A stretch of DNA of 64,000 bases, taken from Spirogloea muscicola (lineage: Eukaryota > Streptophyta > Zygnematophyceae > Spirogloeales > Spirogloeaceae). The DNA is taken from positions 405,318 through 469,317 of the forward strand of contig WELB01000052.1 in assembly GCA_009602725.1 (NCBI GenBank). Reading direction: 5' to 3'. This document shows positions 40,930 through 52,534 of the stretch, piece after piece; position 1 is the first letter of the stretch; every line of letters begins with the position of its first letter. The notes beneath the pieces were generated by a model. It worked only from the letters and a program-made list of their open reading frames with translations, had not been told where the DNA came from and ran no database searches. The position numbers and the translations under genes are program-made.

Positions 40930-42901
40930 ATGGAGGCGGGCCTTGCGGTGGTCGGCGCGCGGGCCAGAGGCTTCTGGCGGGAGAAGGTCAACGCGCTCCG
41001 CCTCGCGGTCTCCAGCGCCAGCACCAACCAGTTGTAAGCAGCTGAGCCTAGCCCCTCCTTGCAGCTCCTTGAAAGTGGTCCAGGAGCAGCCTGCAGTCCA
41101 CATATACAGCAACAAAGGAGCAGAAGTCGCAAATGCATTGCCTTGCACGACAGACACGAGGCTAAGAGGGGCTCGCAGCCTCGTGCAGGAAAGACATTGT
41201 GCGCTGTGCTAGCAGGCCTTACAGGAGCATGCTGGTTGGTCATGAGTGTTGTGTCGGCACTCATGTTGCTCTTGGTCATGCTGTGTGGTCGGTATGGCCC
41301 ATAGTAAACGGTGTATTTTGGCGTCCATCTCACTGGTCACAGTACTGTCAGTCCTCTGAAGTGTACGCAGCCTGGCCACGCCCCTCCTGATGAGGTTCTG
41401 GCCCCTGGCTCTTGCCTCCATGCTCAGGCTGGCGGAAGAGGCAACCAACGCAGATGCCTGGGGCCCAGAGTCGAGAGTTATGGGTTTGCTAGTGAAGGCT
41501 TGTGGGCAACCCTCGGAGTGCCATTGCATCATGAGCGTCGTCTACCAGCGGTTAGTTAGCATGACCATACCCATTTTCTTTGCAAAGTGTGCAGCCATGA
41601 AGTCTTGGCCTGCTCACATGTTGTGTCCTCCAAGTCATTGAGGTGCACAATGCAATGTGATAGTGCTCAGCTGAGTGCAGCTCTTTGCTCTCAGTGTTGG
41701 CAAATTTTACAACCAGGAGCCATTCGGCAGCAGTGTTGTCCGTGTTGTCCACCATCAGTAATGTTGTGCAGTCACTTTGCTGTTCGCTGTACGTTCTGCA
41801 GATATTGAGCAGGATCATAGGGTTTTGATGCAGGTTGGCTCTGGCAAAGAAAGCAGGTGGGCGGCATTGGAGAGAGGTTCTCAAAGCGCTGACACTCTTG
41901 GAGTACCTGATTTTACACGGTCCTGACAGCATTCAGATAGAGTGGACATCAGAGAAGGTCATCCTGGAGGAGCTCTGCAGATTTGCACACCATGATAAAA
42001 GGGGGTAAGTCAAAATGAGGCTCAATCAATATCAAAATTGTATTGACCCAGTGACCGCTGCTCGAAAGTCGAAAGTCGAAAGTCTTACTTCCCGGCACAA
42101 GTCATATATTATGTTCGACAGAGGTTCGGGAAATTTGGTGTGCAATGGATCATTAGTCGTTGAAATGCTGGGCCACCAGGCAACCTGATCAATTATGTCA
42201 CTATGGCTTTGTGCAGCTTTGACCGTGGGCAGACTGTACGTTGCAAGGCTACCACAATATGCAACATGCTGAATGACCCTCAATTCCTACAGCAGGAGCG
42301 GGTCAAAGGTGAGCGAGTCAGAAAGGAGATGCAAGGCTTTGGAGCAACGCCCTCTGCATGTTCTCGAAGCAGCAGCTTTGACAACGTCAGGACAACCATT
42401 GCGGAGTCGCTACCAGTGGTATCCAGGACAGCAAAGTCGCAGCCTCCAAGCCCCCTGGTTGGTGGCACGTCAGCAGACGATCTTGACGACTGCAGCCAAA
42501 ATACCAATGGTGCGCCGGGCAACGCGGGGGGGGGGCATCTCAATGGCTGGCAGCTAGAAGATGCGAAGCAGTGGAAAGCGTTCGATGTTCCCTCTGTACG
42601 TGGATGGAGTCCCGAGTCTCTGTTCGACTGCCGTCGAGACGAAGACACGCCCACTAGCATTCTGGCAGGGCCCGACCATCCTTGGGCAGTCAGCAGTGGG
42701 TCTCCGCACTCACAAGGGTCAGGTAGACGGGGTGATATGTCATCAGGAACCTCAGTGTCGCCCCTCTGTAGTACTTTGAACGGGCTCGATCAGGCAGAAC
42801 CAGAGTCTCTGCCACCTCTTCCCGAAGTGGACTTCTTCACTAGCAGGTTAGAGCATCTGCGGATGCAGGCTCGAGAGACCGCCACCCCTGCAGAATCATA
42901 G
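40930..42901 (+). CDS. ENTH domain protein (epsin-like)
   Basis: ENTH proteins bind phosphoinositides and help form clathrin-coated vesicles. Four exons fit in phase: 40930-41033, about 41428-41550, 41834-42004 and 42217-42901. Exon 1 starts MEAGLAVVGARARGFWREKV. The ENTH core is LAEEATNADAWGPESRVM, CIMSVVYQRL, GGRHWREVLKALTLLEYLI, LHGPDSIQIEW, LEELCRFAHHDKRGFDRG and QTVRCKATTICNMLNDPQF with ERVKGERVRKEM. The conserved WGP, TLLEYL and G-x-x-VR positions are all present. The carboxyl half (about 180 residues) is Ser/Pro/Asp-rich without a clear clathrin box or NPF repeat. The last residues TSRLEHLRMQARE might instead be read past a possible GT donor near 42846. A membrane-binding role is family knowledge. 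Confidence 0.88.
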
Positions 42902-43365
42902 CTATTTCAGCAGCCTTGTCCCATTCCCGTGCTCTGATTGCACAGGTACATAGATGGGCACTTTGTTGGCCAGAAAGCTGGCTCACAAGTGCATTATCAG
43001 TTCACTCACAACATTACAGAGTGCACGGTGACAAATCGTCACTGTCCTACGATTTCGAGGCCATGTACCTCCCCTTGCATCGTTGACACTTCCACCATCT
43101 CCATATGCAGCAGGATATCATACATGTGATATGAGTCAGTAGTTTGTCTCTAGTTGTAGCATGGGATACAAGAAAGAATTACGAGTGCGGCAGCTGCCAA
43201 GTCGTTTACCAAGGAGTTAAGCCAGTGCGTCAAACCCAGTGCATCTGTTGTACAGCCATTGAGCTCACGGCTATGACCCTCTTGTGGAGAAGCTTGCAGA
43301 CCGAGTATGGAATGAGCATCCCGAAGTCCGTATTCTTCGAAAGCAGCTGCAGGCACCGCACCCGT
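42902..43365. other. Intergenic, nothing recognised
   Basis: 3' flank of the ENTH gene, with short frames only. Confidence 0.35.
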
Positions 43366-43562
43366 TCTCCCGTGTTGGTGGTAGAAGGGCTTGGAATTTG
43401 CAATCTGGTACTCAGGCATCGATCAGCAACCTATACGTATTGACCAGTGGTTACTGAGCGGGTCACTTTTTGCAGTGGGGGATGTACGTCATCTGGTGTG
43501 CTTGCCTTCGTACTTGGCCATGCTGGCGTTCGCTTGTTTCCAAATACTCGACAAATCCCTTA
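43366..43562 (+). mobile_element. LINE family A tail
   Basis: GTTGGTGGTAGAAGGGCTTGG, the codons for SISNLYVLTSGY with stop near 43458, then GAGCGGGTCAC, GGTGTGCTTGCCTTCGTACTTGGCC and GCTTGTTTCCAAATACTCG. It is diverged from the family. Confidence 0.75.
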
Positions 43563-43574
43563 TCCATCGCAACC

Positions 43575-43632
43575 CCAGTGAAAGCCAACCCTGGCTCTGA
43601 ACCCCAGCACAAACCCTAGCACAAACCCTAGC
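43575..43632 (+). promoter_or_regulatory. Telo-box-like AAACCCTAG repeats just upstream of REV1
   Basis: GCACAAACCCTAGCACAAACCCTAGCCCC gives two exact AAACCCTAG motifs 11 bp apart, with CAACCCCAG-like partners before them. They are 20-45 bp before the first in-frame ATG of REV1, where a plant-type telo-box would act. Confidence 0.6.
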
Positions 43633-43650
43633 CCCCTCTCCGCCTCCTCA

Positions 43651-46600
43651 GTGATCTCCACTGCGGCAGGCAGGCGGCCTCATGGTGCCGCCGCTGCGGC
43701 GGCCGCCGGAAAGCACCGCAGCGGCTCCATGGCGTCGCCACACTCGCGGACGGCCCCAGCCTGCGACGAGGTCGCTGCAGGGCCGTCGCCTCCGACGCGA
43801 CTGCCAGCGCCAGCATGTGCTGGGGAGGGCCCGGGCGAACAACGACGAGGTAGCGGCGCCGGCACCAGGCAGAGCGGCGTGGCGCTGCCGCCGTGGTCGC
43901 CGCAGCGCCAGGAGAGCGTCAGCCGGCGGGAGAGCCTGCAGAAGGGCGAGAATGCGTCGTGGAACGGCGACATGGGCAAGTGAGCGCCGCGGCTCTTAGC
44001 TCAGCTATGGCTTCCATGAGGAGCCCTTCTCATCAGCAGATATCACAGCAATAGAACAATACCTTCAGGCTTTGCTTACTCTTCAAAACTTTTAGCTGAT
44101 TATCACACGCCTTGCGTGCCCACCATGCTGGCGGGCTGCAACTGCTGCGCACGTTTCTCGTCCTACCAGAGCTTGGAGGCAGACGAATCACAGTACCAAA
44201 GTCATGCTCGCTGTTGACAGACGCTGTCGGCCCTGTCCCTGAGAGGAGGTGCCTCTTTGATGTGTCGTCACGGCAAGCTGCAGGTACATGGAGGAGAAGA
44301 ACCGCAAGTTGCGGGAGCAGTACAAGAACAACCAGGCTGGTGAGACCCTGTTCAGGTCAGTGGCTTCCACACAATATGTGTCGTTCATCTTCGTGCTGCT
44401 GTGCGTAGCTGTGACTTTGCACTGATGCTGACCATGCATTTGTGGATTCTCATGAAGGCGACCAGCAGAGACTGACATCTTTCAAGGTGTTACCATCTGG
44501 GTGAACGGGTATACAACACCGCCTCATCAGGTTAGTGGGAATGAGTTAGTCCCGATCTTGAAGTTGACTATTGCTACGTTTGAGCTAGAGGAGCATGGCT
44601 GGAAAATTGCTATACTGGTCCTCAATTGCCTTCCTTGTTTGCAGGAGTTGCGGCATCTGATGATGTGCCATGGAGGCCTTTTCGAGAATTACTACTCCCG
44701 GGAACGAGTGACTCACATTGTCTGTGCTAATCTGCCAGATGGCAAATTGAAAGAGTACAGGTGCAAATTGCTGCGTTGCTTGCTTTGCTTTGCTGTTCTG
44801 GGACAGTAAAACATAGCAGTCTCCAGGAAAGCCATGCATCAGCACCAGCCAATTGCACCGAAGACAGTGCATGGTGTGCATACGAATGAATCTTGACATG
44901 TGAGAGGTACCACACTGCCTCACTGAAGCCGTAGCTGTGCAGAAAGATGTGGTCATTGCCACCAATTGTCAAGCCTGGATGGGTGACTGACTCCATAAAG
45001 GCCGGAACGTTGCTACCTGGTATGTGTGTGAGATTGACATTGACCGCATGCTTGCAACAATAGTAGCTGCACTCATCTATCATGTTATTCCACATCTACA
45101 GAAAGCACGGGCAGGTGTGAGTGAGTAGAACCCGAATGCTTTTGTGTCAAAGGTCTATGTTGGCATTACACAAGATTTATGCACCTACTTACAGCCACCA
45201 TTTCACTTTGCTGTGCAGCCAGTGACTACCAGCTGGAGAGGCTGGCATATGATCATCCTGGTCAGCAAACTCTCAGCGGCTTTCTCAGAGAGAAAACGGC
45301 GTCTGTTCAAGCTCAGGATGGACAGGAGGGTCTACAGGGAAAAGGCTTTGCAGATATATCTTCTGGAAGAGAGTCTGAGCTTGTTAATGGCCACCTCACA
45401 GACGCACTTGAGAGCACACCATCAAAAGATAATATTAGTCCACAACATGCAGGCAACCATGTCATTGGCCAGGAAAGTCCAGCCCAGACCAATGAGCAGT
45501 TACCTGTTTACTCGAGACAACAACGACCATCTGAGCGACACAAGGAAGGAGATGACTCGGACCAGCAAAGGCCACAGGGCCACAATGATCATTGTCCTGG
45601 GAGGATGAACACCGCAGGTCCTTTGCTGACTGTGGAGGACAATGAGGGGGATAGAGAGCCAGTCTCCAATGATGTTGCCGCAGTGGGAAAGAATAATTAC
45701 GATGCAAGTGCAAGCTCCAGGCTCTTTGTGCAGCGTGCTCCTCGCTCGAGATCCACGCAGGACGATCCAAATTTCATCCAGAACTACTACAAATATTCCA
45801 GGCTACATTTTATTGGGACCTGGCGTAATAGATACTTGAACTCCAGGGCTTTGGCAGCAGACAATAGTCCGTCAACCACTATACGAGTGAAGAAAGGGCC
45901 TCCAGCAATTATTCACATTGACATGGACTGCTTCTTCGTGTCAGCTGTCATTCGGCACAGGCCAGAGCTAGCAAGTCAGCCTGTGGCTGTGTGCCACTCT
46001 GACAATGCCAATGGCTCTGCAGAGATTTCGTCAGCCAATTATGCAGCCAGGACATTTGGCATCTCGGCTGGCATGTTCATGAGGGAGGCAAAGCGCAGGT
46101 GCCCATCGCTGGTGGTGGTGCCTTACGATTTCGAAGGCTATCAGAAAGTTGCGGACATACTGTACGAGATTCTTCACCGCTACACAGACATCGTACAGGC
46201 AAGCAGCAGTAACCAACCCATTGCCACACAACCACAGAGGCTGGAATTGATGTCAGTACTAAGGTGGAACCCCTTATGTTACTGTACAGAAGTTAGTCAG
46301 AATGGAAATCTGAAGCAAAACCTGTGGTCATCCCTTACTGACGCCACCTCGATGCTCAGGCTCTCAGTTGCGACGAGGCCTTTTTGGACGTCACTGGACT
46401 TGGAGATCCAGAGGCCATCGCTCACAAGATCAGGCATGAGATATTTGAGTACACGGGCTGCACAGCAAGTGCAGGCGTAGCAAGCAACCCACTCTTGGCT
46501 CGTCTAGCCACCCGCAGGGCCAAACCGAACGGGTTGTTCTATCTTCCAGAAGATAAGGTGGCAACCTATCCAGAAAATAGCAGGAGGCATATGCATGCAG

Positions 46601-49600
46601 CCACAAACTGATGCTTATGTTTGAACATGTGTTTGGCATTTGTTTAACATACTCAACTGTCAGTTGTGCTGAAATGTAAGACTCAAGCACGGTTTGGGTG
46701 TGCACTCAGGTTGCTGCATTCATGAGCAATCTGGCGGTCGCAGATCTGCATGGTGTTGGGTGGAATCTGCAGGAAAAGCTCAGAGCAAAGGGAATTGATG
46801 CATGCTCTGAGCTTCGAGCTCGTTCTAAGGTAAGAAATGTGGCTCATACTGTAGAAATTGTGGCTCATATGGCATGCTTGCTTTTGTGAACTTACTTGTG
46901 TGCACAGGTTTGAGTCTGGCATTTTGCCTGCGATAGTGCTCGTGTGAATCATAAATTGTGCTGCTTTCTTCTGTACACTTATGACAGGAATGGTTGAGGA
47001 CTGAATTTGGGATGAAGACTGGTGACATGTTGTACTGCTTTGCCCGTGGAGAGGACAACAGGCCGGTGCAAGCTGCGCAGGATAGGAAATCAATAGGGGC
47101 CGAAGTCAATTGGGGTGTTCGATTCAAGAGTGAGATGGATGGCCATAAGTTTCTGGAAGGTCTTGTCCGCGAGGTCTGTGCAAGACTTGCTGAGGCGTCC
47201 ATGATAGGCCGTACTTTCACAATGAAGGTGGGTCGGTCATATGTTCTCGAGTGGCAACTTTGAGCACCTCATTGGGCCATTCTGGGCTCTCAAAGTTCCA
47301 ATTGACCTGTGCAATGTCTTGGCAAGTGCGACACTGTTGACTCACGTGCTCTGTGCTCAGGCGAAGAAGAGGAAGCCAGGCGCACAGGAGCCTTCCAAGT
47401 TTATGGGTTGCGGATGGTGCGTCAATCTGAGACGCTCTGCAACACTCGGAACTTCAACCAGTTCTCTGCTGGTCGTGCAGCGGGTCGCCAAGCAGCTCTG
47501 GGATTCGCTTCGGCTGGATCCGCTGGAGGTGAGAGGTATGGGCTTGCAGGTCACGCGGCTGGAGCATTTGCCACCAGCTGGGTCTGCTCATCTTACCGGT
47601 AACGTTTTTCACAGACCCTTAGCTGTGACAACCTGCCTTTGAGGTCTTCAACACATGGCAAGGCTTCTGCCACAATGTAGAAAAACAGATTACTATAGCT
47701 TGCAAGATTCATTTCTGTCTATGTTGTCACTTGCAGATAATTCCATGCACGCCTTTATTTCCCCTCTTATAGAGGGAGGGGAAGTTGCTGAATACTCTTA
47801 TGACTTCCCCCCCTCATCAGTCCCCCACACGCGAGCTGAGGGGGACGAGACTGCAGAAGCAGCTCGGCAGCTTGCCAAGTCTGGGACATCGTTGGACTCC
47901 AATACTATACCTTGGACACGGCAAGCTGTGCAGCAAGTTGGCATCACAAACTCCACACCTGCGCCTCTAGAAACGCCTTGTGATCTGGCAATCTCTTGTA
48001 CTCCAAAATTGATTGAGATTCCACCAAGTACTCTTGAGCTTCCACCAAGGGTTTCCCAGCTGGACCAGTCTGTCATCATGGACTTGCCAAGTGACATCCT
48101 GTCGGAGCTGAAAGCAATGTACCCATCCCTGCCAGACGCCAGTCCTGCAGTGCACACCATCGCCGTGCCTGTCACTTTTCCTTCGCCAGGCAGTGGAGCT
48201 GCAAAGGGCGACTCTATCGACAAATTCGAATCCGTCCATGATATTTCTGACATCACAGGCAATGAGGGCATGATATTAGCCTTGCCTCCTGCTTCGCAGG
48301 TGCTCCACTTCCCTGCTATATGTTATGATACTTGGTCACCTTTGTCTTTCATCCAATGGAACGGGCTACACTGACCATTCCACTGATAACACTGTCCATA
48401 CCTTATTGCGCTGCAAATGCAGCTGGATCAAGAAGTATTGGATGCCTTGCCTTTACCTGTTCGTCGGGAGCTTGAGCTTGCATATATGGACAATCGTCAG
48501 ACAAGCATGCATCCTCGGCTGCACAGTAGCAGAGGGTCTGTTTCCCCTCCAAATAGGGAGGCTGCGCAAAGGTGTGTATTGTGAACCAGTCTTGTACGTC
48601 CTGTGTGCTCAGAGTCTGTAAGATTAGCTGCTGTTAGATGACGTAAGGTTGCGGCACAAATATCTGAATTTGATCCAAACCATGTACACAGTGCATGCAG
48701 TAATGACCAACCTTTGTGCAGGCATAGAGGCAAGAGCACAAGGGCCAGCGCCGTGGTGTCACTTGCAAAGCGGCAGAAGACGCTCTTGCAGGTTGTGAAA
48801 AACCAGATGGTTCTCAGTCCAGGAGCAGGCCACCCTCAGCAGAACGAAATTGCGATGCCTTTGCAGCCAGATTCTGTCAACAAGGCCAGCACCATCATCA
48901 CTGAACATAGAAAGAATGATGACCACATGATTGACCAATTCCCTACGGAGGTGCAAATTGCGCAACCTTCGTCGCCAGCTGAGCAACAGTATAGTCCATT
49001 GACGACCTCTCTTAGAGGTCAAAGAGAGGTGAATGTCATGAGCTTGCAAATGGCAAATGACTCACCAGAAACAAAATCAGAGCTCCAAGCGAAACAAGAT
49101 ATTTATCACACTCCAGCATGCCATGAGCGAGCCACAGGACTCTGGCACGGAGATCCTCCTGAGTGGGTGCAATTTTTACAATCAGAGGAATGGCTTGTTG
49201 GGCAAGGTAGCCAGCTGCAAGCTTTGTTGGGCTCTTACACCCAAGACACTCGTCAAAGCCTAAGTCAGGCGTTGGCCTGCTTGTCATTGGCTGAACGTCA
49301 GAGCAAGATTGAGCCCAAGGAGCAGCTTGTGGCCTTGCTAGAGCAGGTTGTGCTGCAGTACGTACAAGGGAAGGTTGAGTCAGATCTTGAGGAGATCTAC
49401 TTTCTCATGCGAAGACTTCGCAGGTAATGTGTCCACAGAGCAAACCCCACAAACGATTCTGGTAGTCAATCTTGGAGTCCTTGTAAGAGTTGGCACTTAA
49501 GGCCTGCTTTTCCTTTAGATAGATCTGACTCTTGACCTGTGATCCAAGACAGGCTAGCTGATGTGGACCCGTTCTGGAGTCAAGTGGAGGAACATGCGCG

Positions 49601-49614
49601 TTTCCCCGTGCAGG
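43651..49614 (+). CDS. REV1: DNA repair polymerase REV1 (Y family)
   Basis: A deoxycytidyl transferase and scaffold for translesion synthesis. Exons I can place: 43651-43979, 44284-44355, 44458-44530, 44645-44760, 44943-45019, 45219-46198, 46360-46557, 46710-46829, 46988-47227, 47361-47598, about 47736-48299, 48423-48571, about 48720-49424 and 49553-49614. Domains: BRCT (TDIFQGVTIWVNGYTTPPHQ to VKPGWVTDSI, LLPASDYQLERL); palm with IIHIDMDCFFVSAVIR (metal Asp), YDFEGYQKVADILYEILHRY, LSCDEAFLDVTGL (catalytic DE) and SAGVASNPLLARLATRRAKP; little finger EVNWGVRF to GMGLQVTRLE with PSKFMGCGWC. Two ubiquitin-binding motifs follow, SQLDQSVIMDLPSDILSEL and LDQEVLDALPLPVRREL. The carboxyl helical domain includes YVQGKVESDLEEIYFLMRRL. 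The intron after 46198 has a GC donor. The final exon past 49614 is not resolved. The start may be 43651 or 43729. Confidence 0.95.
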
Positions 49615-50308
49615 TGGTACTTTACATCAGTGCTTGCTCCTGTGATGTTGCTCTTAGTTGGTATGCATGGCTGGCTGTATTTACAGCCTTTCGAAACCTT
49701 GGATATGCTGACGTACTGCAATTAGCTGCTAAAGACCATAGCTACTAAGTCCATAATAGTAAACCATGCACAATGTGCAATCTGCTCAGGATTCGTGAGA
49801 AATTGGCAGGTACTTGTCTGTGATGTCTACGGTGGACCCCTTGTCTTGTCATGAAAAGCAAACATCACGATTGCCTGCCCATGATATACAACAACAATAT
49901 TCGCGGATTCTCCTGACACTGTCAACCATCAAGGCATCAGCTGGGCGTAACTGCAATACAAGAGGTAGACTACAGTACTTACATCAGTCTTTGGCTGACT
50001 CTGGAAGACCAAGCTTGACTGCATGCATGTGCTCTTCTACCAGCCATGGCCATGTGCCTCTGTACTAGCACAACAACTTAGCCTTGTTTGCACTTTGCAG
50101 GCTGCAACTCTCCCTCCAATTGCTTGGGTAGTACACTGCGAGCTTCTTCAACTTCTAGTGGCTTGGCATACTGCGTGATCTGCAAGGGATCATGGTAGTT
50201 GCCAGGGGCTAAGCGGTCTGCCCAGTGTTCAGCCTAAGTTCCGATGCCAAGGGTTGAGAAAGCACTCTATTCAGCGCCAGCTCAGCAAATGAAACCCTTA
50301 GACACGTC
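49615..50308. other. 3' region of REV1, last exon unresolved
   Basis: The REV1 frame is open up to a GT donor at 49615, and a further small exon is expected. AG acceptors occur near 49810 and 50100 but neither gives a clear continuation. No other gene is seen. Confidence 0.35.
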
Positions 50309-50393
50309 CAGCGGCTGCTGACCGCTGTGTTTGCGGACGCTTCCTCTGCCGTTGAAGTGTCACCTTCCCCGCTGACTCGCGAGCAGCACGCGG
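50309..50393 (+). repeat. 85-bp duplicate of part of the gene at 55410-56092
   Basis: By eye 50309-50393 matches 55886-55970 at 83 of 85 positions (both run from CAGCGGCTGCTGACC to GAGCAGCACGCGG). It encodes LLTAVFADASSAVEVSPSP in the source gene. It ends 14 bp before the gyrase-like sequence. Confidence 0.85.
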
Positions 50394-50406
50394 ATCACTG
50401 CTGCCT

Positions 50407-50774
50407 TAGGGCTGGGGGAGATGATGCCTGAGCAGCTCTGGGAGACAACGCTTGACCCGTCCAAGCGCACCTTGAAGCAGCTCACAGTGGAGGAGATGGC
50501 AGAAGCCAGCCATGTCTTCTCCGTCCCTATGGGCAACAAGGTACAGTGGCTTGCCATTTCTACATTTACTCATTTGTTCTGCTGGTGTTCCTTCTTCAGC
50601 TTGCGAAAGGCTATAATGGGCACTTTGCTGAAAGTAGCCATGAGCATCTTGGTTGCTTCCTACTGTATTCACGCCTAGTTGACAATAATCGAGGAGCATT
50701 TACAGGTCCGGCCTCGCCGACAGCTCATTGAGACCATGGCGCCTAGGATGAATCTGCAGATGCTAGACGTGTAA
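50407..50774 (+). pseudogene. 3' fragment of a DNA gyrase/topoisomerase subunit B gene
   Basis: Two in-phase exons, 50407-50540 and 50706-50774, encode the carboxyl end of a GyrB-type Toprim/tail region. They read GLGEMMPEQLWETTLDP, then RTLKQLTVEEMAEASHVFSV, then RPRRQLIETMAPRMN with a normal stop (LDV). In complete proteins the preceding residues are YKGLGEM; homology here begins exactly at that Gly. Upstream is the 85-bp duplicate of another gene, not gyrase sequence. I see no ATPase or Toprim exons anywhere in the window. The fragment is well preserved, including its splice sites, so the event may be recent, or a distant 5' part could be joined by trans or mis-assembly. A plant-type organellar gyrase is the likely source. 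Confidence 0.8.
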
Positions 50775-51290
50775 CAAGTTAGACTCTCCCCCATGTCCTA
50801 CTATTTCTAAAGCATGATGTTGAACCTACATGTTCGAACCTTCAAGTAACTCGCTGTGAAGGGGCGGTACTTTGGTAAGGCATGCTGATGCTGAACCCAC
50901 AGCATGCCTTACCTCTTAGTCATACTTAAGAAAGGCGAATGACTTAGTTGTAACCACTCATCGCCTAGGTGTAGCCTGATGTAGGTGTCACTACTTGTCC
51001 CACCCTAGCACTAGCAGACAGTGGATTGAAACTTCACTTCTTGTGATGACAGATGAGGAATAATTCTTGACTGCTTATCAGGGGAATTGAGTAGATGACT
51101 CGAGCATATGCCACAACACCAAAATCAATGAATGGGCATGTGCTCCTTAAGCTTTTATGTGTAGGATAGCTTGTAGCAGGCCTTCACCACATTGCTGCAG
51201 CTTAGAATGGTGACCAACAGTGAGACAGCGAATGAAAAGGCCACCATGCGAACACCAGGTGGTTTTAGCATGGGGGCATAAGTCGTCTGC
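50775..51290. other. Spacer, with a short foldback
   Basis: GGTAAGGCATGCTG...CAGCATGCCTTACC (50874-50913) is an inverted repeat with 14-bp arms and a spacer of about 12 bp. No gene is recognised. Confidence 0.55.
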
Positions 51291-51292
51291 GC

Positions 51293-51847
51293 ATGATGCT
51301 TGCTGCCCTCACCTGCGAGCAGGCCAACTGGGACATCAGTCGCATCAATAAGCTGCTTCTTGATTGGCTCCGCATCCAGGCTGCCCAGGAGCAGGAAAAG
51401 GAGAGATGGACAGGGTTGACTGAAAGATTTCCTGCTCCAAACGCAGGCACAGGAGCGCCCAGAGCAGGAAGTCTGTCAGGTTATGGGCCCACCGGGCGGC
51501 TCGCTTCCTGTGCTCAATACCAAACTATCTCGTGAGCCGAAGTGGCTAGTCAGCAAGTTCAAGATGGCGAAGTTGCTCCACTTTCTACAACAAATTGGTC
51601 TGCTGTAGAGCCCACAGCAAACGGAGGGCTATGTCGGCCCTTCTCTCGAGGGAACATCACTGCCTCAGCGACTCTTGTGGCGGATCTGTCTGATGAGGAA
51701 CTGACTGGAGTTGTTAACAAGGCTTTGGCAAGCGGGATACGGCGGGAACATCTGAAGAACAAATTTCAATATAGAGGACTTGACAGTGCGTACTATCTCA
51801 GCATGAGATTGCGCGAGCGCAGGAAGGAGGAGGACGACCAATACTAG
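51293..51847 (+). CDS. Unrecognised protein, possibly two exons
   Basis: Two neighbouring frames (51293-51535 and 51542-51847) look coding by composition. The first has INKLLLDWLRIQAAQEQEKE, a helical, charged stretch. The second has VADLSDEELTGVVNKALAS, GIRREHLKNKFQYRGLDSAYY and an Arg/Glu-rich end RLRERRKEEDDQY. They may be joined by a short intron or be parts of a broken gene. I know no family that matches. It directly follows the gyrase fragment in the same orientation. Confidence 0.4.
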
Positions 51848-51949
51848 AATTCGTGAACAGAGCGGAATCAGTGGCTTCCAGGAGCCAAGTCTCTCTAACC
51901 TGAGGCTGGGTAGCAGGGGTTACTGAGTGCTTCATAGCTGCTTAATTTC

Positions 51950-52070
51950 TCTTTGTGCTTGTTTTTCATTTGCTTCCCCTGGCCCCTTCTCGTACTCTCT
52001 TCATTTTTGTTGGGCTGGCTTTTTCCAGCCCCTATCCTCAATGGGCGAGCCCTTCTTCTTTCGCCCACTG
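51950..52070 (+). repeat. LINE hairpin tail, inverted partner of 52535-52640
   Basis: TGTGCTTGTTTTTC, CCCTGGCCCCTTCTCGTAC, TTTTTGTTGGGCTGGC, CCAGCCCCTATCCTCAATGG and GCGAGCCC: an E-like tail subtype. The same string occurs reversed at 52535-52640. Confidence 0.8.
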
Positions 52071-52079
52071 CTCCTCCTT

Positions 52080-52534
52080 GCTTGCCAGTACCCACGCCAC
52101 CTTCCTTGAGTCCCTGCCGGCCTGCTTCGTTCCGGAGGCTACCGCCGTCACCGCCATGGGCAAGAATATATGGCTCGCCCATAGATATATAGCATAGCAA
52201 GAAGGCCGTCTTTGCCATGGGCAAGAAGGCGAGGAAGTAGCGCGGCGCATCGCCTGAGCCCCAAGCTACTTCGTCGCCTGAGCCCCAACTGAGTGACGGT
52301 AATGCTACGGGACCTGGGGACTCGGTTAGCCCGAATAGGGCACCTTAACGAAAGCCCCTTTTCAACAGGGCGAAACCCTCACGGGGCTCGTCGCCACGCG
52401 GCAAGCACCTGAAGCGCCCCCGGGCGCGGCACGCCATCGGGCGCAGGCACCACGTGGCGCTCTGCGGCCGGCAGCTCGCCGCAGTGAGCAGGGCCGCAAG
52501 GCTGGGCCGGGCAGGGCAGGCGGGCGCAAGCTTC
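52080..52534. other. Spacer between inverted LINE tails, with an MGKKARK-type short frame
   Basis: Contains CCATGGGCAAGAA twice (52154-52166 and 52217-52229) and a repeated CGCCTGAGCCCCAA (52249-52262 and 52275-52288). It could be the 5' leader of an unrelated element, but no product can be named. Confidence 0.35.

Noticed and set aside
44800-45220. A separate minus-strand gene (frames at 44585-44965 and 44727-45095)
   Set aside because: REV1 exon 5 (44943-45019, GWVTDSI) and flanking introns explain the stretch. The minus frames have no motif.
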